Assembly: GCF_023243115.1 (NCBI RefSeq)
Contig: NZ_CP085081.1
Coordinates: 1,674,001 to 1,738,000 of the forward strand
DNA: 64,000 bases
DNA from: Sediminicoccus sp. KRV36
Lineage (GTDB): Bacteria > Pseudomonadota > Alphaproteobacteria > Acetobacterales > Acetobacteraceae
Reading direction: 5' to 3'
Position 1 is the stretch's first letter. Each line of letters begins with the position of its first letter. Under the pieces are notes generated by a model that worked only from the letters and a program-made list of their open reading frames with translations, searched no databases and had not been told where the DNA came from. Shown here piece after piece: positions 40,093-48,703 of this stretch. The position numbers and the translations under genes were made by a program.

Positions 40093-40677
40093 ATGTTCAA
40101 GAAACGCATCCCCTTCCACAACCTCACCGACCGCCAATGGGATGCGCTGCGCCCGCATCTGGCCCGCGCCGCCCCGAATGGAGTCCCCCTGGGCCGGCCC
40201 TTGCCCGATCTGCGCCATCGCATGAACGGTATGTTCCACCTGCTGGCGACGGATGCCCCCTGGCGCGAGGTTCCGGCGGAATATGGCCAGGCTGGCACCG
40301 TCGCGCGGTATTTCCGGCGGCTGACCCAGGCCGGGCTGTGGGAGCGGCTGTTGCAGGCGCTGCATGATCTGGGCCCCCGCCATCCGTTGCAGGGTCTGCG
40401 GCGGGTGATCTTTCGTGCGGCGCGGCGGGCCTATCGGATCCGGGGTCTCGGGATTATCGTGCTGGCGCGGCGGCTGGGTTTTCTCGGCGCCTTGCCGGGC
40501 CCGGCCTGGATGGTGCCTGACCCGGATTTGTCCAAAACCCTGGTGGCCCTGCAAATGCGCCATCGGAAAAACTTCGGCCGCTTCGTGCTGAAATGGGGGA
40601 AGGCCTTGCGCAATCTGATGGGAATGGCCGGTGGCCGGCCGCACATGTCACGCCGCATCCGGCTGATGATGCCATGA
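40093..40677 (+). CDS. DUF4096 (IS5-type transposase N-terminal domain) protein without catalytic domain
   Basis: 194 residues. The N-terminal part, LTDRQWDALRPHLAR through GRPLPDLRHRMNGMFHLLATDAPWREVPAEYGQAGTVARYFRRLTQAGLWERLL (11-97), is a clear DUF4096 domain, the DNA-binding head of IS5-family transposases. Instead of a DDE domain there is a basic tail (RRVIFRAARRAYRIRG, MRHRKNFGRFVLKWGKALRNL). No inverted repeats or target duplications were found, and the stop overlaps the carbonic anhydrase start, so it looks like a settled chromosomal gene rather than an active IS. It could be a DNA-binding protein derived from a transposase. Confidence 0.7.
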   Translation: MFKKRIPFHNLTDRQWDALRPHLARAAPNGVPLGRPLPDLRHRMNGMFHLLATDAPWREVPAEYGQAGTVARYFRRLTQAGLWERLLQALHDLGPRHPLQGLRRVIFRAARRAYRIRGLGIIVLARRLGFLGALPGPAWMVPDPDLSKTLVALQMRHRKNFGRFVLKWGKALRNLMGMAGGRPHMSRRIRLMMP

Positions 40678-41195
40678 GCGGCCCGCTCTACACCTTCGAG
40701 GGTAAGACGCCGCTGGTGCATCCGCGCGCCTGGGTGGCGCCGACGGCGGCCGTGATCGGCGATGTCGAAATCGCCGAGGAAGCCAGCATCTGGTATCATT
40801 GCGTGCTGCGCGGGGACACGAACATCATCCGCATTGGTGCCCGCACGAATATCCAGGATGGCACCATCATCCATGTGAATGCCGGCCGCCAATCCACCAT
40901 CATCGGCGCCGATGTGACGGTGGGGCATGCCGCCATCATCCATGCCTGCCGGCTGGAGGATGGCGCCTTTGTCGGCATGGGGGCCACGGTGCTGGATGAT
41001 GCGGTGATCGAGGCGGGCGGCGTGCTCGCCGCGGGCTCGGTGCTGCCGCCGGGCAAGCGCATCGCGGCGCTGGAATTGTGGATGGGCAACCCGGCCAAGC
41101 TGGTGCGTGTTCTCACGCCGGAGGCGCGGGCGGGTTTCGCCCGGACGGCGCCGCACTATGTGGAATTGGCCGGGCGCCACCGTGGTATTTCGTAA
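40674..41195 (+). CDS. Gamma-carbonic anhydrase family protein
   Basis: 173 residues of left-handed beta-helix hexapeptide repeats (AAVIGDVEIAEEASIWYHCVLRGDTNIIRIGARTNIQDG). Zinc-ligand histidines are expected in the IIHVNAG, VGHAAIIHAC region (three His are present). Homologues include YrdA/PaaY and mitochondrial complex I gamma-CA subunits; many have little anhydrase activity. The start overlaps the DUF4096 stop by 4 bp (ATGA). Confidence 0.92.
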   Translation: MSGPLYTFEGKTPLVHPRAWVAPTAAVIGDVEIAEEASIWYHCVLRGDTNIIRIGARTNIQDGTIIHVNAGRQSTIIGADVTVGHAAIIHACRLEDGAFVGMGATVLDDAVIEAGGVLAAGSVLPPGKRIAALELWMGNPAKLVRVLTPEARAGFARTAPHYVELAGRHRGIS

Positions 41196-41232
41196 CTTGG
41201 CGACACTCTGACGCTGGGGGTAAGCTGAACCA

Positions 41233-41820
41233 ATGCTGAACAAAGCCACGAACAAAGCCCCCTTGGCCGCGCTGCTCCTCCCGCTCGCCGCCTGCGCGAC
41301 GGGGGAATTGCCGCCCTCGGTGCGCCTGCCGCCGGATGCGATCCCGCTGGCGGCGGACCCGATGCGCTCGGCCATCCTCGGCAGCGCCTATACCCTCGGC
41401 CAGGCCAGCACGCCCTCGGCCAAGCTGCGCGCGGCGGCGCTGGTGGAGTTCATGGCGGCGGATTACCGCTGGGGCGTGCGCTGGAGCGAGTATTCGCCCA
41501 CCACCGGCCTGGCACTCAATGCCGCGCGCGATGAGATTCGCCAGGCATTCGGCGTGGCGCCGGGTGCTACGCCGCAAGCCGTGACGGATGGCCTGTTTGG
41601 CGCCTCACGCGCGCTGGAGCGCGGCAATGAGATCTACCTGCCGCCCGGCCTCTTCACCGAGCCGGGCCAAGCCCTCGCGCGCCTGAACGCCCCGCCCGAT
41701 CTGCCCATGGCCCGCAATGCCGCGAACCTCGCCGAGCGCGAGCTCTACCGGGTCGAGAGCGAGCGAACCAGCGGCGGCGGGCCTGGCGGCGTGGGCGGCA
41801 GCGGTGGCGCGCACCCATGA
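41233..41820 (+). CDS. Paralogous lipoprotein array, member 1
   Basis: 195 residues. Signal peptide with lipobox (LPLAACATG, Cys about 21). The mature start ELPPSVRLPPDAIPLAADPMRSAILGSAYTLGQAS matches the next two proteins (RLPRDATIGAGDPARGAVF, RLPRDSVDGAGDPTRAAVS), as does the later LNAARDEIRQAFGVAPGATPQAVTDGLFGASRALERG. The tail is Gly-rich. No known family. Four such genes follow head to tail with overlapping stop/start codons, so this is a co-translated outer-membrane or periplasmic lipoprotein set. Confidence 0.75.
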   Translation: MLNKATNKAPLAALLLPLAACATGELPPSVRLPPDAIPLAADPMRSAILGSAYTLGQASTPSAKLRAAALVEFMAADYRWGVRWSEYSPTTGLALNAARDEIRQAFGVAPGATPQAVTDGLFGASRALERGNEIYLPPGLFTEPGQALARLNAPPDLPMARNAANLAERELYRVESERTSGGGPGGVGGSGGAHP

Positions 41821-41849
41821 CACGACCTGAAATCCTGAGGATGACTGAC

Positions 41850-42404
41850 ATGTTCCGCCTTGCACTTCTTGCCCTGCCCCTGCTGGCCGCCTGCGCCAGC
41901 ACCCCGCCCGTTGATACGGCCCGACTGCCGCGCGATGCGACGATCGGCGCGGGGGACCCGGCCCGGGGTGCGGTGTTCAGCACCAACTCGGTCTTCTCCG
42001 AGCGTCATCCGGCGGCCGGCCGCCCCGCCGATGCCGCCCGCGCCATCGCCCAGATGGAATTCCTGGCGGTGGACCTGCCGCAGAACAACAACCTGACCGC
42101 CGCCTCCTCGACCCTGGTGCCCGACCTGGCGACGGCGCGGCGGGAATGGCGCGGCGTGCTGGACATCGCGCCCGACGCGCCGGCCCAGCCTGTGATCAAT
42201 GCGCTGTTCGCGGCAAGCCGGGCGCTGGATGCCGGGCAGCCGGATGCCGCTGCCTCGGCCCTGCCCAGCACGCTCTTTCGCAAGGGCGGAACGGCGACGC
42301 TGACGCAACTGGCGGCGCTGCCGCGCATGCCCAGCACCGCCTCCGCCGCGGCCACGGCGCAGCAGAGCCTGCAGGCGGTGACGGGCGGGCGCCTCGCGCT
42401 GTGA
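41850..42404 (+). CDS. Paralogous lipoprotein array, member 2
   Basis: 184 residues from the ATG at 41850, chosen for GAGG 9 nt upstream; ATGs at 41817 and 41841 are in frame. Signal peptide MFRLALLALPLLAACAS with lipobox Cys15. Core repeats the array pattern: LPRDATIGAGDPARGAVFSTNSVF, ADAARAIAQMEFLAVDLP, ATARREWRGVLDIAPDAPAQPVINALFAASRALDAGQ. The GAGDP motif and the ALFAASRALD helix are shared with its neighbours. Function unknown. Confidence 0.75.
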   Translation: MFRLALLALPLLAACASTPPVDTARLPRDATIGAGDPARGAVFSTNSVFSERHPAAGRPADAARAIAQMEFLAVDLPQNNNLTAASSTLVPDLATARREWRGVLDIAPDAPAQPVINALFAASRALDAGQPDAAASALPSTLFRKGGTATLTQLAALPRMPSTASAAATAQQSLQAVTGGRLAL

Positions 42405-42949
42405 TCCGCCGCGCGCTCCTCGCCTTGCCGCTGCTGGCGGGTTGCGCGGGCGTGGCCGTGCCCGACCCCGTGCGGCTGCCGCGTGATTCGGTGGATGGCG
42501 CGGGTGATCCGACGCGGGCCGCCGTCTCGCGTTCGGCCTATGCCTTTGCCGATCAGACGAGGCTGCGCGGCCAGCCGGGCGACATGGCGCGTGCCATCGC
42601 GGATATGGAGTTCCTGGCAGCGGCCCTGCCGTTCGACCCGCGCTTTCAGCAGCGCGACCCGCTGCTGCCCTGGCAATTGGCCCAGGCGCGGGCCGAGTGG
42701 CGGGCGGCGCTGGGCATCGAGCCAGCCCAGCCGGCGCAGCCCGTGATTGACAGCCTCTACGCGGTGGCCCGCGCCTCTGCCCAGGGCCAGATGGTCGCCT
42801 TGCCGGCCGGTCTGTTCACGCCGGATGGCGCGGCGGGCACGGCGCGGCTCGGCGCCATGCCGCCCTTGCCGCAGACCGCGCGCGCCGCCTCCGCCGCCGC
42901 GCGCCTGCAGGCCGAGGCGCAGTTCCCCGTCGGGCGGTGGCGGCGGTGA
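42401..42949 (+). CDS. Paralogous lipoprotein array, member 3
   Basis: 182 residues from a GTG that overlaps the previous stop (GTGA). Lipobox LLAGCAG, Cys about 15. Shared blocks: LPRDSVDGAGDPTRAAVSRSAYAFAD, GDMARAIADMEFLAAALP, AQARAEWRAALGIEPAQPAQPVIDSLYAVARASAQGQ. Closest to member 2. Function unknown. Confidence 0.75.
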   Translation: MIRRALLALPLLAGCAGVAVPDPVRLPRDSVDGAGDPTRAAVSRSAYAFADQTRLRGQPGDMARAIADMEFLAAALPFDPRFQQRDPLLPWQLAQARAEWRAALGIEPAQPAQPVIDSLYAVARASAQGQMVALPAGLFTPDGAAGTARLGAMPPLPQTARAASAAARLQAEAQFPVGRWRR

Positions 42950-43572
42950 GGGCCTGGATGTTTCTCGCCCTGCTGGCCGTTGGCTGCGCGGAATTGACCA
43001 CGCCGCCGCGGGCCGAGCCGCCGGTGGAGCTGGCCGGCCGCATCGCGGCGCAGCCCTTGCCGCTGATCCTGAACGCGGCCGTGCTGGATTTCGATGGCGC
43101 CGGCGCCGCGTTGAATGGCCGCCCGGCGGCCACCGCACTCGCCGTGGCGCGGCTCGAATGGATGGGTGCTGAGTTCCGCCCCGGCGGGCGCCTCGCGCAG
43201 CTGCCCAACTCCTTCATGTTCGGCACGCAGCGCGCGGTCGCCGAAGGGCGCAATGCGCTCGGGATTGCCCCGGATGCCAGGCCGGAAGCCGCCCTCGCCG
43301 CGTTGCTCACCGCCTATCGCGCGCTGCGGCGGGGCGATGAGGTGGCGGCGCAGGCGGCACTCTCCGGCCCGGTCTTCACCGGGCAGGGGCGTCCTGTCCT
43401 CAGCCGCCTGCGTGAGCCCGGGGCTTTTCCGGATGCGGCGCTGGCCACCGTCGCCGTGCGCGACGAAGCGGCGCTGCTGGTGGTCGAAGGCCGGCCCGAC
43501 AACCGGATCGGCTTCGATGTCCCCGCCTTTGGCGCCAGCTCGATGAGCCTGGGTTTTGAGACCGGCTACTGA
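42946..43572 (+). CDS. Lipoprotein array, member 4 (divergent)
   Basis: 208 residues from a GTG overlapping the previous stop. Short signal peptide with lipobox LLAVGCAE (Cys about 13). The array pattern is weaker but present: ATALAVARLEWMGAEFRPGGRLAQLPNSFMFGTQRAVAEGRNALGIAPDARPEAALAALLTAYRALRRGDE aligns with the EFLA...AR-EWR..LGI-P......ALYAASRAL pattern of members 1-3. A C-terminal extension (LATVAVRDEAALLVVEGRPDNRIGFDVPAFG) is unique to this member. It converges on phaC. Confidence 0.7.
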   Translation: MRAWMFLALLAVGCAELTTPPRAEPPVELAGRIAAQPLPLILNAAVLDFDGAGAALNGRPAATALAVARLEWMGAEFRPGGRLAQLPNSFMFGTQRAVAEGRNALGIAPDARPEAALAALLTAYRALRRGDEVAAQAALSGPVFTGQGRPVLSRLREPGAFPDAALATVAVRDEAALLVVEGRPDNRIGFDVPAFGASSMSLGFETGY

Positions 43573-43582
43573 TGCCGCGCGG

Positions 43583-45385
43583 TCAGTCGTTGACCATCAC
43601 GCGGACGTAGCTGCCCGGCGCGTTTTCGATCGGCGTCAGCTTGCCGTCGCCCGGTTGGCGGGCCGGGACCATGGTGCGGTCCAGCGCCGTGATCCAGCGG
43701 TGCCAGTCCGGCCACCAGCTGCCGGCCAGCTCCGTCGCGCCGGCGAACCATTCATCCGGGCTCGCGGGCAGGTTTTCATTGACCCAATGGCTGTACTTGC
43801 CGGAATCGGGCGGATTCACCACGCCGGCGATATGGCCCGAGGCCGCCAGCACGAAGCGCACCGGCCCGCTATAGAGCTGCGTGCCGCGATAGGTGCTTTT
43901 CCAAGGCGCGATGTGATCCTCACGCGTGGAAATCAGATAGCTCGGCACCTTGATCTTGCGCAGGTCGATCTTGGTGTTGAGCAATTCGATGGCACCCTGC
44001 TTACACAGGTCATTCTGCTGGTACATCCGGCGCAGATAGAAGCTGTGCATGCGGGCCGGCATGCGGGTGCTGTCATCATTCCAGTAGAGCAGGTCGAACG
44101 GGAAGGGGTCCTGGCCGAGCAGGTAGTTGTTCACGACAAAGGACCAGATCAGGTCATTGGCGCGCAGCATGTTGAAGGTCGTCGCCATTTCCCGGCCGTC
44201 GAGGAAACCGCGCTTGCCCATCTTCTCCTCGAGTGCCTTCAGCTGCTCCTCATCGATGAAGACGCCGAGTTCGCCCGCTTCCTCGAAATCGGTCATGGTC
44301 ACGAAATAGGTGGCGGATTTGATGCGGTTGTCCCGCTTGGTCGCCATATAGGCGAGGGTGGTGGCCAGCAGCGTGCCGCCCAGGCAATAGCCGATGGCGT
44401 TGACCTCACGCACGCCCGTCGCCTGCTCGATGGCGTCCAGCGCCGCCAGCACGCCCTCCTGCATGTAGTCGTCGAAGCCCTTTTCGGCGAGCGCCTCATC
44501 GGGGTTCACCCAGCTCGCCACGAAGACGGTATGGCCCTGGTCCACCGCCCAGCGGATGAAGCTGTTCTTGGGCCGCAGATCCAGGATGTAGAACTTGTTG
44601 ATCCAGGGCGGGAAGATCACGAGCGGGCGCTTCAGCACCTTCTCGGTGGTCGGGTTGTACTGGATCAGCTGCATCAGCGGCGTCTGGAACACCACCTTGC
44701 CGGGGGTGACGGCGATGTTCTCGCCCACCTTGAACTTGCTGTCATCGGTCATTCGGATGCGCAGCTTGCCCTTGCCGCGCTCCAGGTCGAACAGCAGGTT
44801 GGACAGGCCCTTGAGCAGGTTCGAGCCCCCGGTCTCGGCGGTCTTGCGCAGGACTTCGGGGTTGGTCATGACGAAATTGGCCGGGCTCATCGCATCCACG
44901 AATTGCCGCGTGTAGAAATCCACCTTCTGCGTTGTCTTCGCATCAAGCCCATCCGCGCTGTTCACCGCGGAGGTGAAGTAGCGGGCGGACAGCAGGTAGG
45001 ACTGGCGGATGAAGTCGAAGACCTCATTCTCGCGCCAGGCGTCATCCTTGAAGCGTCGGTCGCCTTTGGGTTCCTCGATGACGGCATTCACATTCTCGCC
45101 CATCATGCGCCGGGCGGTGTTGGACCAGAGGGTGAGGTAGTCCTGCCAGAAGCCCATCTGCGCCTGGACCAGCCGGGCCGGGTTGGTCATCAGCTTGGTG
45201 GTCATTTCCATGAAGGCGCCGCCGATATTCAGCGGGTCCGGATTACCGGTGCCATCGGATTGGCGCTTCAGGAAATCCTGCACGATGCGCTGGCCGCGCT
45301 CGGCCACCTCGGCCATCGTCCGTGAGACCAGCGCGGGATCGGGCATCTGGAATTCGGGCGGCTTGCCGCCTGAGGATTCGGTCAT
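43583..45385 (-). CDS. phaC: Class I poly(3-hydroxyalkanoate) synthase
   Basis: 600 residues, normal for class I PhaC. It polymerises 3-hydroxyacyl-CoA to PHA on granule surfaces. The lipase-like box GYCLGG holds nucleophile Cys334, with Asp490 (REDHIAPW) and His518 (ASGHIAGVVN) completing the triad. The N-terminal domain contains FWQDYLTLWSNTARRMMGE and PKGDRRFKDDAWRENEVFDFIRQSYLL, standard for the class. No phaA, phaB or phaR gene is adjacent. The 107-bp region to the divergent gene contains a 9-bp-arm inverted repeat (45436-45461) that could be an operator or leader hairpin. Confidence 0.96.
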   Translation of the reverse strand: MTESSGGKPPEFQMPDPALVSRTMAEVAERGQRIVQDFLKRQSDGTGNPDPLNIGGAFMEMTTKLMTNPARLVQAQMGFWQDYLTLWSNTARRMMGENVNAVIEEPKGDRRFKDDAWRENEVFDFIRQSYLLSARYFTSAVNSADGLDAKTTQKVDFYTRQFVDAMSPANFVMTNPEVLRKTAETGGSNLLKGLSNLLFDLERGKGKLRIRMTDDSKFKVGENIAVTPGKVVFQTPLMQLIQYNPTTEKVLKRPLVIFPPWINKFYILDLRPKNSFIRWAVDQGHTVFVASWVNPDEALAEKGFDDYMQEGVLAALDAIEQATGVREVNAIGYCLGGTLLATTLAYMATKRDNRIKSATYFVTMTDFEEAGELGVFIDEEQLKALEEKMGKRGFLDGREMATTFNMLRANDLIWSFVVNNYLLGQDPFPFDLLYWNDDSTRMPARMHSFYLRRMYQQNDLCKQGAIELLNTKIDLRKIKVPSYLISTREDHIAPWKSTYRGTQLYSGPVRFVLAASGHIAGVVNPPDSGKYSHWVNENLPASPDEWFAGATELAGSWWPDWHRWITALDRTMVPARQPGDGKLTPIENAPGSYVRVMVND

Positions 45386-45435
45386 CTGGTGCTCATTCCC
45401 GCCCGGTCAGTGGAGTTGTCGTCGCGCATGCTTGG

Positions 45436-45461
45436 GTTGCGCGCAATGGGGCGCGCGCAAC
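45436..45461. promoter_or_regulatory. Inverted repeat GTTGCGCGC-N8-GCGCGCAAC upstream of phaC
   Basis: Nine-base arms, with the 10-bp palindrome TTGCGCGCAA (45437-45446) nested in the left half. It lies 51 bp upstream of the phaC start and 32 bp upstream of the divergent gene. The TGC...GCA symmetry is of the kind bound by PHA regulators, but identity is not established. Confidence 0.4.
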
Positions 45462-45492
45462 GTCTCACTTCGCGGCCGGGCCCGGAGGCGCT

Positions 45493-46116
45493 ATGGATCG
45501 AACGAGCCCAAAGGGACGCCGCGTGACGCCAAAGCCTGCAACCTTCGCCCAGCATGCCCCCAAGGGTAGAGGCCGCTTGCCGCTGCGGCAAGCGCGCCTG
45601 CTCGCCTGGCTGGCGCCGCTGCTGCTTTCCGCCTGCGCCGTGCCGGGCCAGATCAACCTGCGCCTGATCGGGCGGGACATCTCGGGTGCTGCCGCCGAGT
45701 CCCGCCTGCCGCCGCCGGGGATGGACCGCCCCTCGCCCAACCTCGCCTCGGTGCCGCCGATCCCTGAGCGGCCGGACCCGGCCGTACGGCTGGCGATCAC
45801 CACGCGCCTGCAGGGCCAGCGGGATGCGCTGAACGAGCCGCTGCCCGACCGCCGCGCGGATTCGACGCTGACGGAGGGTGCCGCCGGTGGCGTGCTGCCC
45901 ATCCCGGCCGGGCCGCCACGCCCCGTCGCCCTGGCCCGCGCGCCTGCGATTCCCTGGACCACGGCGGCCCCGCCAGCCGCGCCGAGGGGCATGGGCCCGC
46001 GCCCGGCCGCCGCCCCCGAACCGCCGCTGGATGAATGGATCACCCCCGGCGCGGTGCCCGATCTGCCATCCCCCGAATTGCTGGCGCCCGCACCGCCGCT
46101 GCCGCCGCGGCGATGA
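45493..46116 (+). CDS. Proline-rich putative lipoprotein
   Basis: 207 residues. The ATG at 45493 has GGAGG 4-5 nt upstream; a GTG at 45523 is possible. A basic N-terminal region (about 35 residues) precedes a hydrophobic segment and lipobox LLLSACAV (Cys about 49), so the true start may lie further in. The mature part is Pro/Ala/Arg-rich without fold signatures, ending PELLAPAPPLPPRR. It may be a flexible envelope tether. It diverges from phaC and precedes the aminotransferase by 84 bp. Confidence 0.55.
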   Translation: MDRTSPKGRRVTPKPATFAQHAPKGRGRLPLRQARLLAWLAPLLLSACAVPGQINLRLIGRDISGAAAESRLPPPGMDRPSPNLASVPPIPERPDPAVRLAITTRLQGQRDALNEPLPDRRADSTLTEGAAGGVLPIPAGPPRPVALARAPAIPWTTAAPPAAPRGMGPRPAAAPEPPLDEWITPGAVPDLPSPELLAPAPPLPPRR

Positions 46117-46199
46117 TGCCAGGTCCCGCCGCCGCGCTTTTGCCGCCTGCGCGGGACTGATCTAAACACCCCCCATTCGACTGTTCCGGGAGGGCCATC

Positions 46200-47414
46200 A
46201 TGGCCGAAGAATTCCACCGCATCCGCCGCCTGCCGCCCTATGTCTTCGCCGAGGTGAACTCCGCCAAGGCGAAGGCCCGCGCGAATGCCGAGGACATCGT
46301 GGATCTCGGCATGGGCAATCCCGACAGCCCGACGCCACCGCATATCGTCGCCAAGATGATCGAGGCGGTGCAGGACCCGCGCACCCATCGCTACTCCATG
46401 TCAAAGGGGATTCCCGGGCTGCGCAAGGCGCTGGCGGGCTATTACGCCAACCGCTTCGGCGTGAAGCTGGACCCGGAGACGGAGGTGGTGGCCACACTCG
46501 GCTCGAAGGAGGGGCTGGCCAATCTGGCGCAGGCGATCTCCTCGCCGGGGGATACCATCCTGGTGCCCAATCCCTCCTACCCGATCCATCAATTCGGCTT
46601 CATCATCGCCGGCGCCTCGGCCCGCTTCATCCCCTACACGCCGGATGATGCGATGCTGGAGGCGATCGTGCGCGCGGTGAAGCATTCCGTGCCGAAGCCC
46701 ACCGCCCTCATCGTGAACTTCCCGTCCAACCCGACGGCGCTGCTCGCCACGCGCGAATTCTACAAGGAGCTGGTGAAGATCGCGCTGCAGCATGACCTGT
46801 TCATCCTGAGCGACCTTGCCTATGCCGAGCTCTACTTCAACCCGGCCAACCCACCGCCCTCCGTGCTGGAAATTCCGGGGGCGATGGATTGCACGGTGGA
46901 ATTCACCAGCCTTTCCAAGACCTACAACATGCCGGGCTGGCGCATGGGCTTCGCCGCCGGCAACCCAAGGCTGATCGGCGCGCTGGCGCGAGTGAAATCC
47001 TACCTGGATTACGGCGCCTTCGCCCCCATCCAGATTGCCGCGGCGGCTGCCCTGAATGGCCCGCAGGATTGCGTGGCCGAGATGCGCGCCCTCTACAAGG
47101 ACCGGCGCGATGTGCTGGTGAAGGGGCTGCACCAGGCCGGCTGGGATGTGCCGCCGCCCGAGGGCTCGATGTTCCTCTGGGCGCCGATCCCGGACAAGTT
47201 CCGCCATCTGGGTTCCGTCGGTTTCTCCAAGCTTCTGCTGGAAAAGGCCAAGGTCGCCGTGGCACCCGGCATCGGCTTTGGCGAGCATGGCGATGGCCAT
47301 GTGCGCATCGCCCTGGTCGAGAACAACCACCGCATCCGCCAGGCCCTGCGCGGCATTCGCGGCTTCCTCCAAGGCGACAATGTCGCCCCCACCGAGGAAG
47401 TGCAGGCGGTATGA
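46200..47414 (+). CDS. Class I/II PLP-dependent aminotransferase (AlaC / DapL-like group)
   Basis: 404 residues. Contains DLGMGNPDSPTPPHIVAKMIEAV, HRYSMSKGIPGLRKALAGYY, IVNFPSNPTALLA, SDLAYAELYF and the PLP lysine in TSLSKTYNMPGWRMGFAAGN. Alphaproteobacterial proteins of this group are often labelled LL-diaminopimelate aminotransferase, but most behave as alanine- or methionine-type transaminases (AlaC). The start has GGGAGG 7 nt upstream. It overlaps hom by 4 bp; the alaC-hom pair is widespread in alphaproteobacteria, supporting a role in aspartate-family or alanine metabolism. Confidence 0.9.
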   Translation: MAEEFHRIRRLPPYVFAEVNSAKAKARANAEDIVDLGMGNPDSPTPPHIVAKMIEAVQDPRTHRYSMSKGIPGLRKALAGYYANRFGVKLDPETEVVATLGSKEGLANLAQAISSPGDTILVPNPSYPIHQFGFIIAGASARFIPYTPDDAMLEAIVRAVKHSVPKPTALIVNFPSNPTALLATREFYKELVKIALQHDLFILSDLAYAELYFNPANPPPSVLEIPGAMDCTVEFTSLSKTYNMPGWRMGFAAGNPRLIGALARVKSYLDYGAFAPIQIAAAAALNGPQDCVAEMRALYKDRRDVLVKGLHQAGWDVPPPEGSMFLWAPIPDKFRHLGSVGFSKLLLEKAKVAVAPGIGFGEHGDGHVRIALVENNHRIRQALRGIRGFLQGDNVAPTEEVQAV

Positions 47415-48703
47415 GCGTGCCGATGAAACTCGGCGTGGCCGGCCTGGGCACCGTGGGTGCCGGCCTGATCAACCTGTTGCGCGCCAATGCCGATCTCATC
47501 GCGGCGCGCGCCGGGCAGCGCATTGAGGTGGTGGCCGTCTCGGCACGGGATCGCGGCCGGGATCGCGGCGTGGATGTCGCGGGGCTGCGCTGGCACGAGG
47601 ATGCGGTGGCCCTGGCCGCCGACCCCGAGGTCGAGGTGGTGGTCGAGCTGATCGGCGGTTCCGAGGGGCCGGCGCGGTCGCTGGTGGAAGCCGCCCTTGA
47701 GGCCGGCAAGCCGGTCGTCACCGCCAACAAGGCGTTGCTGGCCACGCATGGCGCCGCACTGGCACAACTCTCCGAGGCGCGTGGCGTGCCGCTCGCCTAT
47801 GAGGCGGCGGTGGCTGGCGGCATCCCGGCCATCAAGGCCCTGCGCGAGGGGCTGGCCGGCAACCGGATCAGCCGCGTCGCCGGCATCCTGAACGGCACCT
47901 GCAACTACATCCTGACCGAGATGCGCGTGAAGGGCCTGCCCTTCGCGACCGTGCTCAAGACCGCGCAGGAACTGGGCTATGCCGAGGCCGACCCGGCCTT
48001 TGACATTGATGGCGTGGATGCGGCGCACAAGCTTGCCATCCTGGCCGCGCTGGCCTTCGGCCATCAGGTGGATCTCAAGGCGCTGCATATCGAGGGCATC
48101 CGCAATGTCTCGGCCCTCGATATCGCGCTGGCCGGGGAGCTCGGCTATCGCATCAAGCTGCTGGGCATCGCCTCCCGCGATGAGCGTGGCGTGACCGCGC
48201 GCGTGCATCCCTGCATGGTGCCGGAGGCGAGCCCCATTGCCAGCGTGGATGGCGTCTTCAACGCCGTGATGGCCGAGGGCGATGCGGTGGGCCGCGTGGT
48301 GCTGCAAGGCCGCGGCGCCGGCGCCGGCCCGACCGCGAGTGCGGTGGTGGCCGATCTGATCGACATCGCGCGCGGGCGCTCGGCCCCGGTCTGGGGCGCG
48401 GCTTCCGCGACACTCGACACCACGCCCGGCCTGCCGATGGAGCGGCATCGCGGCGCCTACTACCTGCGGCTGATGGTGCTGGATCAGCCCGGCGTCATCG
48501 CCGATGTCACGGGCGCGCTGCGCGATGCGCGGATCAGCCTGGAATCCATGCTGCAACGCGGCCGCGCCCCGGGCGAGGCGGTGCCCGTCGTGCTCGTCAC
48601 CCATGAATGCGAGGAGGCGGAGATGCAATCGGCGCTGGCCCGCATCGCCGCCCTGCCCAGCGTGGTGGAGCCGCCCGCCATGATCCGCATCGAGGTGCTG
48701 TGA
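47411..48703 (+). CDS. hom: Homoserine dehydrogenase
   Basis: 430 residues. NAD(P)-binding GVAGLGTVGAGLINLL (8-23), catalytic-domain AYEAAVAGGIPAIKALREGLAGN and GILNGTCNYILTEM, the Lys/Asp region ELGYAEADPAFDIDGVDAAHKLAILA, and a C-terminal ACT domain (LMVLDQPGVIADVTGALRDARISLESMLQ) that likely gives threonine feedback. It reduces aspartate semialdehyde to homoserine for Met/Thr/Ile synthesis. Overlaps the aminotransferase gene (ATGA) and the next gene (TGATG). Confidence 0.97.
   Translation: MSVPMKLGVAGLGTVGAGLINLLRANADLIAARAGQRIEVVAVSARDRGRDRGVDVAGLRWHEDAVALAADPEVEVVVELIGGSEGPARSLVEAALEAGKPVVTANKALLATHGAALAQLSEARGVPLAYEAAVAGGIPAIKALREGLAGNRISRVAGILNGTCNYILTEMRVKGLPFATVLKTAQELGYAEADPAFDIDGVDAAHKLAILAALAFGHQVDLKALHIEGIRNVSALDIALAGELGYRIKLLGIASRDERGVTARVHPCMVPEASPIASVDGVFNAVMAEGDAVGRVVLQGRGAGAGPTASAVVADLIDIARGRSAPVWGAASATLDTTPGLPMERHRGAYYLRLMVLDQPGVIADVTGALRDARISLESMLQRGRAPGEAVPVVLVTHECEEAEMQSALARIAALPSVVEPPAMIRIEVL

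Noticed and set aside
40034..40677. Complete IS5-family insertion sequence
   Set aside because: No terminal inverted repeats, no target duplication and no DDE domain were found.
43556..45325. Plus-strand open frame opposite phaC
   Set aside because: Shadow of phaC, whose catalytic residues and length are fully normal.
46200..47414. Genuine LL-diaminopimelate aminotransferase (DapL)
   Set aside because: Context with hom and the general family pattern fit the AlaC-like transaminases at least as well, so no symbol was assigned.
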